DNA of 64,000 bases from Heliopora coerulea (lineage: Eukaryota; Cnidaria; Anthozoa; Scleralcyonacea; Helioporidae): NCBI GenBank assembly GCA_030142905.1, contig JASJOG010000340.1, forward strand, positions 124,001-188,000, read 5' to 3'. A program made the translations under genes and the position numbers. Below, in pieces: positions 1-12,178 of the stretch (position 1 is its first letter; each line of letters starts with the position of its first letter). Under the pieces are notes generated by a model. The model saw only the letters and a program-made list of their open reading frames with translations. It did no database searches and was not told the DNA's origin.

Positions 1-1799
1 CACTGCATGGCACCACTGTATCGAAAACTTTTCTTCAGAAATTCACTATTAGGCTTAGGCAAGAGTAGGTCTGTATCACTACTACGTGAATTATAATTAC
101 GCTGAATTGTATTTCTTTTACAGAAAAGTTCATTTAGATTAGGGGCAGTGTGGTTATTAAGTATTTTGTACATCAATATCAATTTGTTCTCTAATCGTTT
201 CACATCAAGTGTTTGCCAACCGAGAGCGTCCAGGACATCGGCCGATCTAACATCGTAACTGAGTCCAGAAATCACTCTAGCTGCACGACATTGAAACTTT
301 TGTAATTTATCTTGAAGTGTTTTACCATAATTATCCCACAAAGGGGAGCAGTAATCGAAATAAGGTTGAACCAGTGCTTTATAAATTGTTTGCAGAGTTG
401 CAGGTGGAACGTAGGGCTTTATACGCCTCATAGCTCCAATTCCTGCACTCACTTTTCTGCATATTGTCTCAATATGTTCACCCCAAGTTAATTTTTCATC
501 AATATCCACCCCTAAACATGTATATTTACTAGTTCGAAAAATATGGGTATTATTCATAAGTACTGGTGTATTTCCAACTTTCTTGGTAAGATTATGAGAT
601 GACCCAACAAACATCACTTTTGTTTTGGTGGGATGATGTTGGAGTTTATTTTTTAAAAGCCACATCTGAATATTATTTAAGTCACTATTTAAATTCTGAA
701 TTAATGTCTCAATATATTCTGAAGAAGACGAGATCTGTGTATCATCTGCATAGAGATATGGAGTTGTTTTTTTTCAGATAATCAGGCATGTCATTTACGT
801 GAAGTAAAAATAACAATGGTCCCAATATTGAGCCCTGCGGAATACCGCATCTTATTTTCTTTGGTGAAGATGTATGGCCATTCACTAGACATACTTGCTC
901 TCTATTCGTTAGGTAAGACTCAAACCATCTTAATTCAGTGTCTTGTATTCCAAATTGATTTTTAAGCTTTCTCAATAAAATATCATGGTTAACAGAATCA
1001 AACGCTTTACGAATATCCAAAAATACAACTCCATTTATTTTTCCTTTATCCATGTCACTTAGCCATTGGTCACACATCTGGATAAGTGCGCCCACGGTTC
1101 CATGTTTTGGTCGAAATCCTGATTGAAATTTTGATAATAGTTGTCATTCAGATATTTATATATTTGAGTAAAAACCTCTCTTTCAAATATTTTACTTATT
1201 ATGGGTAGAATCGAAATTGGTCGGTAATTTTCACATTTTTTTTGGTCCTCTGCTTTATAGATCGGAGAAATTCGTGCTAATTTCCAATCGTTTATGTAAA
1301 TACCTATGTTAAGGGACTGCCTAAATATAACAGTCAATGATAGCGCAATGATGTGTGATACCGCTTTGAGAGCTTTTACCGGTATGTTATCCATACCGGT
1401 TGCTTTAGAAGCTTTGAGATTTCGAAGACGCAAGGCAACACTGCTCACACTGATATCAGAAAAATAAAAATGAGTCCCCGGGCAATGATCATAAAAGATT
1501 GGGTCATCACCCACATTATTATAAAACTGATCAGACTGAGCAGCCAATTTCATTCCTACATTTGTAAAATAATCGTTAAAGGATTCAGCAATAATTTTAC
1601 CATCTGAGACAATTGTATCATTAATTTGAAGCTCTTTTACATTGGTCGATTTACGTTTTCGTCCAGAAATGGTATTTATCGAAGACCAACTTTTTTTGAC
1701 ATTTTTGGAAGATATGCTATCCTCGATTTTCTCACAAAAGTATTTAGATTTTGCCCTACGGATCTCAATGTTCACTTTATTACGCTCAGATTTATACAA
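1..1799 (-). pseudogene. LINE ORF2 reverse transcriptase, frameshifted
   Basis: The 1059-1799 frame covers the fingers region (SKATGMDNIPVKALK, NYRPISILPIISKIFE). The 742-1095 frame covers FLDIRKAFDSVNHD and GIPQGSILGPLLFLL. The catalytic YADD box is not in that frame: it lies just downstream in another frame (about 745-760) after a one-base slip in an A8 run. The C-terminal domain can be followed without an ATG to base 1 (FDYCSPLW near 325-345). All RT blocks are recognisable, but at least two frameshifts interrupt the ORF. Confidence 0.88.
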
Positions 1800-1818
1800 C
1801 AGCCATTGTGGCTGAGAA

Positions 1819-2819
1819 TCATATCTTATTGCTTGTTTTTTTGTGGAAATCCCTCTTTCTCATACGCTGCTTAATTTGAGGGGTAATCCTAGGTGTTCCA
1901 TTCTTCTTCAACCTCTTCTGCCGCAGAGGTGCATGCCTATTAAGACCCTCAAGAAAAAAAGATTTCCACACTTCCCAGGATATGTTTGGATTATCAAATT
2001 GGTTTACTGTGTCCCAAGGAAGTTGCGAAACATGAATAAAATCATTTTGCACAAAATTTTTAAAATCTCTAACTTCTCTAACCATAGGTGATGTTTTTTC
2101 CGATTTTGTCAATCTAAGGTTTCTTACTGCATAAATCAAACTATGATCAGATATCCCAAGGTGAATAACACCTGACTGGGAAATATTTTCAGGTTTGTTA
2201 GTTAATATTAAATTTATTAAAGAAGCTGATATCGGCGTCATTCTTGTTGGCTCATTAATAAGTTGATCAATCTGATAGAGCGAACATAAGAATTGTAATT
2301 TTCGTGTTTGATGATCAAGCGGTGTTTTACTAACATCACAATTCAAATCCCCTAAGACAATTCTTTGTTTTCACATTCACAATTGCATAAAAACACCGCA
2401 TTCTCATCAAACACATTTATATCTGAGTTTGGCGGTCTATACCACGCATTAATTGAAATAGATTTGTTATATATCTTATTAATTTCAATACATACCATCT
2501 CGAGACCTTCCGATGTTAGATCTTTTCTTTCCGAGAATGGTATGTTATCACGGACATATAGAACCACACCACTCCCAAATTTATTACGATATTTCCGAAC
2601 AATATCATACTCTAATATATGTATTTCGTTATCGGAAATACTATTATCTATTTTGGATTCATTGATTGGAAGAATATCAAAAGTGTATTCTGCAAGAAGT
2701 ATTCTAATTTCGTCTGTATGCTTTAGTAGGTTGTTTATATTCAAACTAGCGATCTTTAAACCCTTCGATGTAGCTACGCCATTCAGTAAATGATCATAAA
2801 ACCTGAATCTGGATCGCAC
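1819..2819 (-). pseudogene. LINE ORF2 endonuclease (EEP) domain, in two frames
   Basis: Two adjacent frames (2352-2819 and 1819-2346) together cover an exonuclease-endonuclease-phosphatase domain. The first holds ASLNINNL and AWYRPPNSD, matching the N-terminal strand and the YRPP block of LINE endonucleases. The second holds GISDHSLIY, the SDH motif with the catalytic His. The frame shift between them, near 2355-2365, falls beside the GDLN block, which is only readable after changing frame. In an intact element this domain nicks target DNA to prime reverse transcription. It is inactive here. Confidence 0.8.
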
Positions 2820-2823
2820 CTTG

Positions 2824-3129
2824 TTAACGTAGCGGTCGAGGAGTCCCTGCTAGTAATGTCATCAACAGTTGGTTCACGATAGTATGAAAATCCTGTACTG
2901 AGCTTCGATGTGGTCCTGGAGTTAGTTGCTGATCTCCTCTGAGGAATCTAATAAAATGAGATGCTAAGAATGCAGAGCCTTTAGGATTTAGATGCATCTT
3001 ACCGCCATTCAAACATGTGCTATCGATAGAAGAGTTGTCAATAAATGAAATGTTATACTTTCTCGTTAGATCCTCCAGCTTCTTATTAACTTGGAAGATG
3101 TTTAGCTCTACTTCGATGTCTTGTCTCAT
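2824..3129 (-). pseudogene. LINE ORF1 end, SGNH/esterase-like fragment
   Basis: The open frame of 101 residues contains a block reading GGKMHLNPKGSAFLA, which resembles the His-containing end of the SGNH hydrolase (esterase) domain that many CR1-group LINEs carry in ORF1. The protein continues into a linker that leads, after a stop at about 2821, straight into the endonuclease frame. Only the last third of the domain is present. The upstream catalytic Ser block is not visible, so the fragment is probably non-functional. Confidence 0.6.
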
Positions 3130-3149
3130 CGTGATTCCCGATTCTGCAA

Positions 3150-4040
3150 TTTTGCAATTTTTGCATAAGCGAACAAGAAGACGTTTTTCGGATTATGTTT
3201 TATTCTTACTGAAGTCTCATGTAGTCTATTCTTTTACGTGTCGACGCTCTACCGAATTGTATCTGGGTCAAGCGATTTGATATCTACATACACGAATCTC
3301 GGTCACTTTCATGGGTATCCCTCCTCGTACTGGTAACAAACGGTGTCAATCTGTAACCGTCTGATGTTCCGTTGTCTCGTCTTTCCGAAATTTGCCACAC
3401 TATATCTCTTAAAATTCTAGCTTCGTATTCGATAACCCCTGATCAAAGAAAGCCTTTGATTTTTAAGTTTAAACCTTAAAGATTATGTAATAGGACACCT
3501 ATAAGTAATCTATTTATTCATTGTAAAGTGTCACTTTATCTTTACTCTGATAATGTCGCGTCTCCATAAAAGGTTAATGGACTAAATATAAGTTTATTTT
3601 ATCTTATTACGGCCGTATTCCATGTAATGTACTGTGTACTTAGGTTTATTCAAAGATTACGATTCCCTCGTGATTCCTTGCTTACTAGGCGATGATATTC
3701 AAGTTATAAACAAGACAGAGACAAAGGTGCGGTAATACCATATTTCGACTCTGTTTATAAGTCATTGTCAAACCACCTGACTTGGTTTAACAATGCACAA
3801 CCGTGTATTGTACTGGGCATTTATATTTATTCTAAAATTACGATTTCCGCCTGGTTCTTTGCATACTAGGGACTCTACTAAACCATTGATATATTCAAGG
3901 CTCAGGAGAAACGTAACGACAGCCTCACATACCAGTTATCTACTGTTTCTGACCTTTCTAACCGACTCCGAAGAACTTATAAGCGCTTTCCTTCCACAAT
4001 TCCTTCTTTGGTATCACCAGACATCCATTCTCCGTCTGTC
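3150..4040 (+). mobile_element. Penelope-like element fragment: GIY-YIG end plus terminal repeat
   Basis: Bases 3190-3280 encode KSHVVYSFTCRRSTELYLGQ, the start of a GIY-YIG endonuclease of the Penelope type. The domain is then broken by stops. Bases 3190-3700 are homologous to the minus strand of 13330-13890, and 3710-4040 are homologous to 13920-14260 on the plus strand. A unit containing CGTGTATTGTACTGGGCAT and a TTACGATT...GCCTGG block occurs twice within this copy (about 3620-3690 and 3790-3870), as expected for partly duplicated PLE terminal repeats. The reverse transcriptase part is missing. Confidence 0.65.
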
Positions 4041-4137
4041 AAAGGTTCTCCTTCGTAAGGTTGGACGCTATCGTCAGCATTCTTGTTGGATGCGTAATTT
4101 GTCGTGCATCCCCCTTCGACCTCAATGACGTCTGTCC

Positions 4138-6817
4138 CAGGGCTCTCACAACCAAATTTTGAAATTCCTTAGCTTGAGCTCCGAAATTCCTCAGATATCC
4201 CAAAAATTCCTTAAATGACTTGTTTATTTATTGAGGTACCCCTTTGTCCCCTTAATCCCGCTGCAATACTCAACGGCTATTCGAAACATAATCCAAACTC
4301 AAAAGGTTGTTGTCACATTATAGAATTAATCAATGGATATTAAATTGATGGGATTGTATGAGCGATTCAGATTTATCCACTGAAGCTGTATCAGACAGCT
4401 GCAATGTCGAATTTGAAGAACCATCTGCGAAACCAAAGATCAAGAAAAAGCCTTATTCTCAAAAATTGAGACCCCAGTGGTTGGAAGATCCAACCTTTAA
4501 AGATTGGTTAATTTGCCCTTCTGGAAAAACAAGCGCCAAATGTAAAGCATGCCAAAAATGTCTCCTGCTTGAAAACCTCTCCTCAGAGACATACGGAAAC
4601 TGCACTCCACAAGAAGGCAATGAAATCTCAACAATCTGGCCAACGACAAGGAAATCTCGCTCATTGTCTTCGACGACAAGAGGAAAACAGCTCATATAAG
4701 GAAACGACCGAGGTGCGAACATGTGCTTTCCTTGCAGAACACAACCTGCCGCTCAGTCTCATCGGTCCATTGATGAGCGTGTTGAAGTCAACAGCACCTG
4801 TTAATGGCAGAGAGGTTGAAGTACTAAAGGGCATTCACTTGTCGGCAACCCGATGTACCACTGAATATTTTGAGGCAAGGTCTTGGACTGTATTTTTTGA
4901 GGCAGCTTGTACAGATACTTCGGGAGACTTACTTCAGCATAATCCCCGACGAAACAACGGACGTTTCCACGGAAAAGCAATTGGGAATCTGTGTTGTTTA
5001 CTTTAATGAAAAAGCTGTGCGGCCAATGACAAGGTTTTTCGACATGGTGGCGGTAGAGCAGTCAACTGCAGCCGGCCTTTACGAGGCAATCAAAAGCTCC
5101 TTGGAAGAAAAGAAGATTCCTATCAAGAATATTATTGGATGTTCTTCGGACACGACAAATGCCATGTTCGGTGAGCACCAAAGTGTCGTTTTACTGCTAA
5201 AGAAAGATGCCCCGTATGTTTTTTCCGTAAAATGTAGTTGTCATGTGATTCACTTGTGCGCGTCTCATGCTTGTCTAAAAATGTCGACGACACTGGAAGA
5301 TCTGTGCAGGAATATCTATTCCCACTTTAGCAGATCGAGTCTGAGGCAGAAAGAATTCCACCAGTTTAAAGAATTTGTTGAAGCTGAGCCACTCAAGCTT
5401 TTGGGAATCGGTCAAAGCTGATGATTATCTTTTGAGTCGTGTGTTAAAAGGGTCCTAGAGCAGTAGAACGCTCTCCGCCTTTATTTTCTATCTGTTGGAG
5501 CTGAGAAGAAAGACCCTTCCTATACGACCGAGTCTATACTTCAAGGTCTTTCAAACAAGTACTTGCAATCCCAGTTAGAGTTTCTGAGTTTCCAATTGCA
5601 CCGTCTGAACGAGTTCAACACATTCCAATCTTCCGATCCCGCCCTTCATCATCTTCGTGATGAAGTACATAAGGTGCTGAAATCTATCCTGTCAGATTTT
5701 ATGAAGGTTGAAGTTGTCAAAGCTGCAATCCATTTACTGTGTCTCTTCACGATCCAAGCCTTAATGTCGACATTGATCAAGTTTACCTAGGAGTCCTTGC
5801 AACAACAACGTTGGACGATTGCTAAGATCAGCGAGCTGCGCACAGCGTAAAGGCGACCTGCCTAGAATTCATGGTGGAGCCAGTAAAGCAAATCAGATCG
5901 TGTTTCGACCTCAGTGATTCTGCCTATAAACTTCTTGAGTTTATTCTTCCTGAGAATGCTGTACAGTGCTGCCCTGCATCTCTCCAAGAGCTTTTGGTTA
6001 AGTTTCCATGCTTAACCGGTGTCGCAGATAAAATGCTGGTCGATGCAGAATGGAGAAAACAGGCGTTGGAAGGATTGTCAGAGATAACTGAAGGCGAATT
6101 GTCATTACAGTTTTGGCAGAACCGTTTAAATGCGCGCACGTTTGACGGGAAATTGAAATATGCTAATCTGAAGAAAATTATTGGTTGTGTTATGTCCCTA
6201 CCTTCCTCAAATGCCGCAGTAGAAAGGCTGTTTAGTGTTTTAAAGCTTGTCAAAACTGACACGAGAAATTCTTTGAAGAGAGAAAGTCTAGTCGGACTTG
6301 TTCACACCAAAGAAGGCCTCAGGGTGGAGTCTTGTCATGCTTACGATTTCAGTACGAATACGGGACTTTTGAGTTGCCTGAGAGCTGTTAAAAGCAATGC
6401 TACGGATATCGAAACCAACCAACTGATCATGCGGCAACTATCAAGCATATAAAATTACGGATATTTATATATAAACACGATAATTTTTACTTTGAGATTT
6501 GCTGATTTTTACACTGATATAAGAACATTTAAGCACATTTCCGGTGGAATTTGAGGTGCAAAGGACGCCAGAACACACCATACAACTGTTATTATGTTGC
6601 TATTTGTATACAGATTTCGTTGTGGCATATATTAAATAATTCCAAATGAGGATAATCGTTTGCCATCCAATATTTTTGTCCGCATTGTTATAGGTCTTGC
6701 TCAAAATCTTAAAAATTCCTTGAAAAATTCCTTAAAACTTGGAATTCCTTAAAAAAATCCTTAAAACCATGCAAAATTCCTGTTTTTAAGGGAAAATCCT
6801 TAAAAGTGAGAGCGCTG
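4138..6817 (+). mobile_element. hAT-superfamily DNA transposon, degraded
   Basis: The element is bounded by imperfect terminal inverted repeats, CAGGGCTCTCAC on the left and GTGAGAGCGCTG on the right. Subterminal regions repeat the motif AATTCCTTA many times (4165-4215 and 6705-6800), a pattern expected of hAT transposase binding sites. Coding remnants between 4358 and 6452 belong to a hAT transposase. The flanking 8-mers do not match, so no target duplication can be claimed and the exact ends are inferred from the TIRs. Confidence 0.75.
4358..6452 (+). pseudogene. hAT transposase pseudogene
   Basis: Five broken frames (4358-4699, 4569-5006, 4870-5421, 5563-5790, 5871-6452) are collinear with a hAT transposase. 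The first carries the Cys pair of a BED-like zinc finger (KCKACQKC) and the His part follows in the next frame. The block around PDETTDVSTEKQ supplies the first catalytic Asp region and CSSDTTNAM the second. The C-terminal dimerisation block reads PSSNAAVERLFSVLK near 6200-6250. The arrangement parallels the better preserved copy at 17705-20499, but the subterminal repeats differ, so it is a different family. Frameshifts and stops make it inactive. Confidence 0.82.
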
Positions 6818-7064
6818 CAAGGCACAATTTGTTCTTGGTGAGTAGTCGGCATTATCTCGTATCAATTCCATACAACTCCGTAACGACCGTAGGCTGATGA
6901 CGTAGTAGAATCCGTACTCGAGGAAAAAGACATGCTTGAAAGTGTTTCTGCGCGTTTCCGAACAATTCTGAGCAATTCTTCGAAACAGAAATCGACGTTT
7001 TCAAACAGAAACCTAACCGTGTGCCATGTAAATCACTTACTGCTGTTTACAGTAGTTGCCAAAA

Positions 7065-7468
7065 TTTTTTTGGCAATCACTTTGAATGAAATTCCTGGGA
7101 ACCAAGCCTATGTTGACGTCATATGTAAACATGTCCTCACCGTTGACTCTAGAGGTGTTTATTTTCGCTTGAACTGCGCATCTTACTAAAATGATAATCA
7201 TCAAATTAGGATTAGGGTTAGGATTAGCGTTAGGATCAAGTAGCCATAACGTAACCTTAATCCTAAACTTAATCATAAAGTTTATTGGGAAAGTTCAGTT
7301 TGCGCGAAAATAAACATCTGTAGAGTTGACGTTAAAATGACGATGACAATCAAAATAAGAAGCATGTGCAATTGATTATCGTCAAGATAAGAGTGAGGAC
7401 ATGTTGACATATACGACTTCACATAGGCTTGGTTCACAAGGATTCCATTCAAAGTGATCCCAAAAAAC
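7065..7468. repeat. Fold-back repeat with telomere-like core
   Basis: The left arm (7065-7168) and the right arm (7303-7468, with about 50 extra bases inside it) are inverted copies sharing blocks such as CATAGGCTTGGTTC and GTGAGGACATGTTGAC. The centre (7205-7262) holds degenerate TTAGGG-type repeats. This is typical of a non-autonomous fold-back or MITE-type element. No target duplication was identified. Confidence 0.6.
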
Positions 7469-7828
7469 TTTGTGCTTATAGTCGCCCCCAGATTGACGTC
7501 ATTTCCTGTAAGTAGTTACCAGTGTTTTTTTCTGCCGGTCAAACTTCAAAATTTCAAACAAAAGGGAGATATATTACATTTTTAATTGGAAAAATCCAAA
7601 GAATGCGAATATTTAAAATCCCCACACACGCGTAGGCACACTTTAAGGTTCAAACATTTAATTTAACTGTAGACAAATGAAGTTAGTGCTGTCGCCACGC
7701 ATTACTCTCCTGCATTATAGGTTAGATTTTCTTTAACGTCATACGAAAGTCTTAACAGCAATGGCATATATTTACATCGTAGCACATCATCTTGGTCGAC
7801 CAAACAACAACTTAGTTCTTTCATAATA

Positions 7829-8175
7829 CAGTTGAACCCGTCAACTCTTTCGGGTCCACACCCGACTTTGGTATTTTAATCTGGGTAACGCCAGACGATT
7901 ATACTCGTCAAGGGAAGACCTCTTGGACAGGAAGGGGTTAAGCGGCCACCTACGAAGCGACTACTCCCTTTTAAACGGTCAGTTATCAAAGTCCCGAAAC
8001 TATTGTCAGTATAAATATTGCATATAAAACCCCTATTAAGAGGCCACCTCTATGAAGCGGTCGCGGCCATCTTTTGGCCGTCTCGGTAACGGTTCTCCGA
8101 TTGCTTTTACCTCTATTAAGCGACCATCTGAGTTTTTCCATCGACCATCTCCTAGTTTCGCCTAATGTTAAGAGA
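7829..8175. repeat. Possible pogo/Tigger-type MITE
   Basis: The sequence starts CAGTTGAACCCGTCAAC after a TA dinucleotide and repeats a TAAGCGGCCACCT-like motif several times (about 7940, 8040, 8115), a style common in pogo/Tigger non-autonomous elements. The right boundary near AGAGAGTTGATGAC is a guess based on weak inversion of the left end. Confidence 0.35.
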
Positions 8176-8560
8176 GTTGATGACAGACAAAAGTCTCCAA
8201 TTGAAGGTGACGGATGATATAAACATTCAAAGTAACGTTTATAGTTACTGACTAGAAGTGATGAATTTTTGATTATCTGGCTATACTATTTAAGCCATAA
8301 TTATTGCAAAAAATACAGCATAGAGTGCCTCAAAGTGAGAATTTGCGGACTATTCCAAGCTAATGTCCGCAGTCAGAGGTGCATTAGATCAGTTTGAACT
8401 CAAATCCTTCATTTCAAAGCCTTGAGTTCAACCATAGGATAGAACATTTGTCTCCAGCAAAGTGGCATTCCCATAGAACTTCCAAGCCATAGCTACCTGT
8501 AAAAATAGTCTGTACAGTTTTTACAGCTATTAACAATGAACATCTCCTAAAAGTATAAAA

Positions 8561-8785
8561 GAGCTAATAGAGTTCAGAAATACTAAATATGATCTGTGGG
8601 GAAACGATATTTTAAAACTGCCGAAGGCCAATACCTCTTCCTATGGCTTGAAATCATGGCGTTACCTAGCGCCAAAATTGTGGAATTTCATATCAGACAC
8701 ACATAAAGCTATCGGAACATTTAAGGCTTTTAAAAATAGTATTAAGAAACTTGAACTATCGGACTTTTATAACTTTTTGTTATAA
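8561..8785 (+). pseudogene. LINE ORF2 C-terminal fragment
   Basis: An open frame without ATG, ending at a stop at 8783-8785, encodes 74 residues including SSYGLKSWRYLAPKLWNF and GTFKAFKNSIKKLE. This matches the conserved tail that follows the reverse transcriptase of CR1/L2/Jockey-type LINEs. No RT domain lies upstream, so it is a very short 5'-truncated copy. Confidence 0.7.
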
Positions 8786-8911
8786 GTGCATATACAAGCC
8801 ACCGTCCGCTTCCTTGAAATTTGCATCGATTAACGGCATAGCCGAGATCCGCTTTTAGCTGTTTCTATTAAGCAAACTGCGAAGGTAGGTAAACTTCTCT
8901 TCACAGGTAAT

Positions 8912-9190
8912 TTACTCATAGTCATTTACTGCGACTTTAGAACAATCCCTCAACTCTAGCCAGCGTTTAAGATCGCCATTAAACTTGCTCAGAGATAGCT
9001 TAGGAAGGCTTGATGCGCTGCGAGTCTGCAGTTGTGGATTTGGCGTTGAAACATGAGTAATTTTGGGATCGTCCTTTTTGCTGCCAGAGTATACCGACAA
9101 ACAACGTTTCAGTTTCACAACCACTTCGTGCATTTGTGCTTTAAAATTTTCCGCCTCTTCTGTCACTTTCTTGATGAGTTTTTCATCCAT
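8912..9190 (-). pseudogene. Bel/Pao-like retrotransposon gag fragment (DUF1759-like)
   Basis: A 92-residue minus-strand frame begins with a short coiled-coil-like stretch and ends LPKLSLSKFNGDLKRWLELRD. The P-K-L-x-x-x-x-F-x-G-D-x-x-x-W pattern is characteristic of the DUF1759 gag domain in Bel/Pao elements. The rest of gag and all of pol are absent on both sides. The fragment abuts the hAT-like MITE at 9217. Confidence 0.6.
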
Positions 9191-9216
9191 TGTCAGCGGG
9201 CTCGGATCATCTACCT

Positions 9217-9763
9217 CAGTCGCATAGCCAGGAATTTGAAAGGGGAGGCAGGGGAGATTTTAGACAAATGTACCGACAAGATGTTAGCAATGTACCGAAA
9301 ATCGAGGACATGAGAAACTTGAAATTCGGTAAAGGAATAAATGTTTTCTACTTTGCCAGCTCTGGCTGGTATAATGGTTTTAAATTTCGAAAATGATTTA
9401 ACACAAAAGTGCGCACATCACGTGAGCTGGGATGTATACCAACGTATCTTCTTTTTCGGCCATCACCGCTACCACAACCACTTTGTCCTGAGGGATGACT
9501 GGATCTATCGGTTAAAAAACCCCAAAACAAAACAGAATTCCTTACGAACATTTTGTATTGAACGTCTTTCCCGTACTGCTTAACTTTCGCCGGAGCTTAT
9601 TTAAAAATTTTTTGATTTGATAATTCAAGCGCAAACGGAATCGGCAACAGACAGGCTTAATTTACCGACAAATGTACTGGATGTACCGACAGACCTTGTC
9701 AAGATAAAAAGTGGGGGGCAAGGGCAACTGCTTCCCTACCCCCTACCCTTGGCTACGCTAATG
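9217..9763. mobile_element. Non-autonomous hAT-like element (MITE)
   Basis: The ends CAGTCGCATAGCCAGG and CTTGGCTACGCTAATG are imperfect inverted copies of the CAGTGGCGTAGCCAGG terminus seen elsewhere in the window (28194, 32692). Flanking 8-mers ATCTACCT (9209-9216) and ATCTAGCT (9764-9771) differ at one base and fit an 8-bp hAT target duplication. There is no transposase frame inside. The interior carries several ATGTACCGACA motifs. Confidence 0.65.
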
Positions 9764-10553
9764 ATCTAGCTTCTTTAGTGTTTAACTTTTCACTAAGAGA
9801 TATGTTTGACTTATCTAGTCATGGTGTTTAAGCGATCAGTCAAAGGTGCATATCAGATTGCCAGGACTTGCAAGCAATTTCTTTGTGTACATAATAATAT
9901 ATATACAGTATTAAATGTCCCGACCGTATCCTTGTTTTCCCGGGATCTGTCGTCATACCTTCATCCAAATCTGACTCGATTAAGGAGGACCGGTTGTCTT
10001 AAATTGTGATGCAAATTCTAAAAGCGCGGTAATTTCGTTTTTGATCTCTTTATTCGCATAAACCTATTCAACAGCTCAGTGACGTGATACGACGTGACAT
10101 CTACAAGCATGCTCTCAAGGCGCGGCAAAAACTATTAAATCCCACTCGAATTATTTAAATGCTGTGACGAGGATTAACACAAGCGGTGATATTGAAATCA
10201 CAAATCATAATTTGAACGGAACTAATTTACAGTAGCTCATAAAGGCTTTAGTTGGATCAGTCTCTTTAGTCCGCACTTTTTATTTTGTCTGATGCAGCTG
10301 TGCTTGGTTTGAATCGTTCTGGAATGCTAGCTATTATGCGTCTTCTTTGTTGCGTCAGATTGCAATAAAGATCTGCATGGATTTCTACCTTTTGAAAGAT
10401 TTAATTGTAGTGATTGAGTCATTGTCCTCAACATCTATAACTGCTGTAGTTTCGATGACATGGTAAAGCTGGAAGAGGTGAATGATGTTCAGAGCCTGAT
10501 ATCTTAGACAGAAGTTTTAAAAAATTCGTAGTATGTTAATTTTTTTTCCAAAG
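9764..10553. other. No recognisable gene or repeat
   Basis: This stretch holds only short unrecognised frames. It probably belongs to the intron or 5' region upstream of the first host exon proposed at 10554. An upstream exon with the start codon may lie here or further left, but none could be supported. Confidence 0.4.
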
Positions 10554-10715
10554 GATGTGAAGAGGGTGAGGATGTCTGCAACGCTACATCTTTAGACGGA
10601 CGTAGCAACACGAATGAAAGTAATGAAGAAAAAGAAACTTTGCCAATAAAAAAAGCGAAGAAGAAGAAAAAGAAAAAAAAAAAGGAAGAGGGCAACGATG
10701 ATGCTTATGATATTG
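10554..10715 (+). CDS. Putative host exon A, acidic and lysine-rich
   Basis: An acceptor (TTTTTTTTCCAAAG) ends at 10553 and a donor (GTAATT) starts at 10716. The 162-bp interval is open in the frame that uses two leading bases, giving 54 codons with phase 1 at both ends. The product begins CEEGEDVCNATSLDG, contains a poly-Lys tract (KKAKKKKKKKKKEE) and ends NDDAYDI. It looks disordered and has no recognised domain. The same phase pattern recurs in exons B and C, which is why I regard it as coding. The alternative is a chance open stretch in an intron. Confidence 0.45.
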
Positions 10716-11377
10716 GTAATTTACGTCTAAATGATGATTTACTTTGTATTACTTTAACGAGAACGCGCCCAAGGAGGATATGTGCGATTAATTAAACCAT
10801 TGAGGGCCACGCAGCCCACTCTGGTGAATAATGTCTGGCGTTCGCCATGCAGAATAAAATTCTAAAGTTCACCCTTGTCCCATAATGGGTCAGTCTGATG
10901 TTCTGGATATCTGTTGTCGCACTGCATCGCTGATGTGGGCCTTTTTATTGGAATTATTCTACCAAAACGAAGAAACGACGTCGAGGTGTTGCCCTAATGG
11001 CCTTTGCTCATACCGAAAAGCATAACTTAAAAGAAATAATTTTTCCTGATTTTTCGCAAGTTTATTACCGTTGGTTTGATGTTATTAGCATTCTGAGCAA
11101 AAAAAATAGCGAAACTTGAAACATACAAGTAGACTTTTAGATTTGTCGATTCAAACTTCTTGCTTCAAAACTTTCACTTTATTGATATTTTACATGGCAT
11201 GACTGTCACTCAAGGAAACCTACAGTTTTTTAGTGTTTTATGTGTTATTAAAACGACCTTACACAACGATACAATAATTCTTCAACAATCGTCAAGGTTT
11301 TGGACATTAAAATGGAGTTAAGTACGTTATTATGAGCGTTGTTTACTGTACTCGTAATGTTTTGTTACTCATTTCAG

Positions 11378-11572
11378 ATGCAAATAATGATTTGGTTATT
11401 CCCAGCAAAGCTTCTATGTCAGATTCCAGAGGTGACAATCCAGAAAATGGTAAAGAGAAGGAAGAATCAAAGGAAAGAAACATGACCAACGAAACTATCG
11501 AAGGAACAAGTACAACAGACGAAAATATTTTAGAGATACCAAGTGTTGTTTGTGATGAATTAACTATTGAAG
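11378..11572 (+). CDS. Putative host exon B, disordered acidic segment
   Basis: The acceptor TTACTCATTTCAG ends at 11377 and the donor GTATGATA starts at 11573. The 195-bp exon (65 codons) is phase 1 at both ends, so it would splice in frame to exons A and C. The peptide is rich in Glu, Asp, Asn and Ser (NGKEKEESKERNMTNE) and no domain is recognised. An in-frame ATG upstream (11332) would also keep the frame open, so a start within this exon cannot be excluded. Confidence 0.5.
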
Positions 11573-11877
11573 GTATGATAATCAGCTGTCAATTTAGTTA
11601 TAATGGAGAACAGTTGTCTTTTAACACTGATGTTGGTCTTTTCTTGTAATAAGTGCTTTTGTTGACAAAGCCAGTTTACCAAACCGCGTTAAATCTGTTG
11701 ATAACCCTACTGTAGAAAGACTTTTTAGGCCCATGAATTCCCCTGTGGAAACTGCTTCTCCTTCCTGTGACCTGATGCTTGCTGGGAATACCGGAGTAGC
11801 TGACAGCCACCCTATTAACACGATGACCTACCAAATTTGACTGCGTCCTCCCTTATCCCAGTGACGTCAAAAAATCT

Positions 11878-11987
11878 TTTTCAAGTTCGCTGCAGGAAAT
11901 TCAACACCTAATTCGGTGTCTCGAACCCCCGTTATCTCGAACATTTTTTTTGGTTTCCAAGTAGTTCGAGATAACGGGTCTTCACTG
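11878..11987. repeat. pogo/Tigger-like terminal fragment
   Basis: Two inverted copies of a CCCGTTATCTCGAAC-type block (about 11927-11942 and 11963-11978) followed by a terminal CACTG resemble the ends of pogo/Tigger-type elements. No transposase is present. Confidence 0.35.
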
Positions 11988-12178
11988 TTGTAGTAATAGG
12001 CATAGTATACTAATCTGTATCAAGTGTCAAGCTCTTATCCACCACCTATTAACAGGAACATTAAGAGAAGAGCGTGGACCAATTTGGAATGTTGTGTAAT
12101 GTTATTCAGTTGAGTCTCCGAAGTATTCCAGCCAGGGGCCTTCAGATATGTTGTTGCCCCACTGTATGTCGTAAACAG

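Larger units (their letters stand above)
1..3130 (-). mobile_element. CR1/L2-like LINE, degraded, runs off the left edge
   Basis: A minus-strand non-LTR retrotransposon read from about 3130 down to base 1. Its parts in order are an SGNH/esterase-like ORF1 end, an apurinic-type endonuclease, a reverse transcriptase and a C-terminal tail whose last visible codons (bases 1-60) encode a stretch ending RYSGAMQ. That tail is homologous to the end of the LINE at 41785-43876 in this window. The 3' end lies outside the window. Reading frame changes occur near 770-777 (an A8 run on the minus strand), 1135-1145, 1831-1846 (another A run) and 2355-2365, with a stop at about 2820. This is a dead copy. Confidence 0.9.

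Noticed and set aside
3017..3280. Plus-strand 87-residue frame as one gene
   Set aside because: It mixes antisense LINE ORF1 sequence with the start of a PLE GIY-YIG fragment; only the second part is meaningful.
10504..10695. Minus-strand poly-Phe frame
   Set aside because: Antisense of the poly-Lys part of putative exon A.
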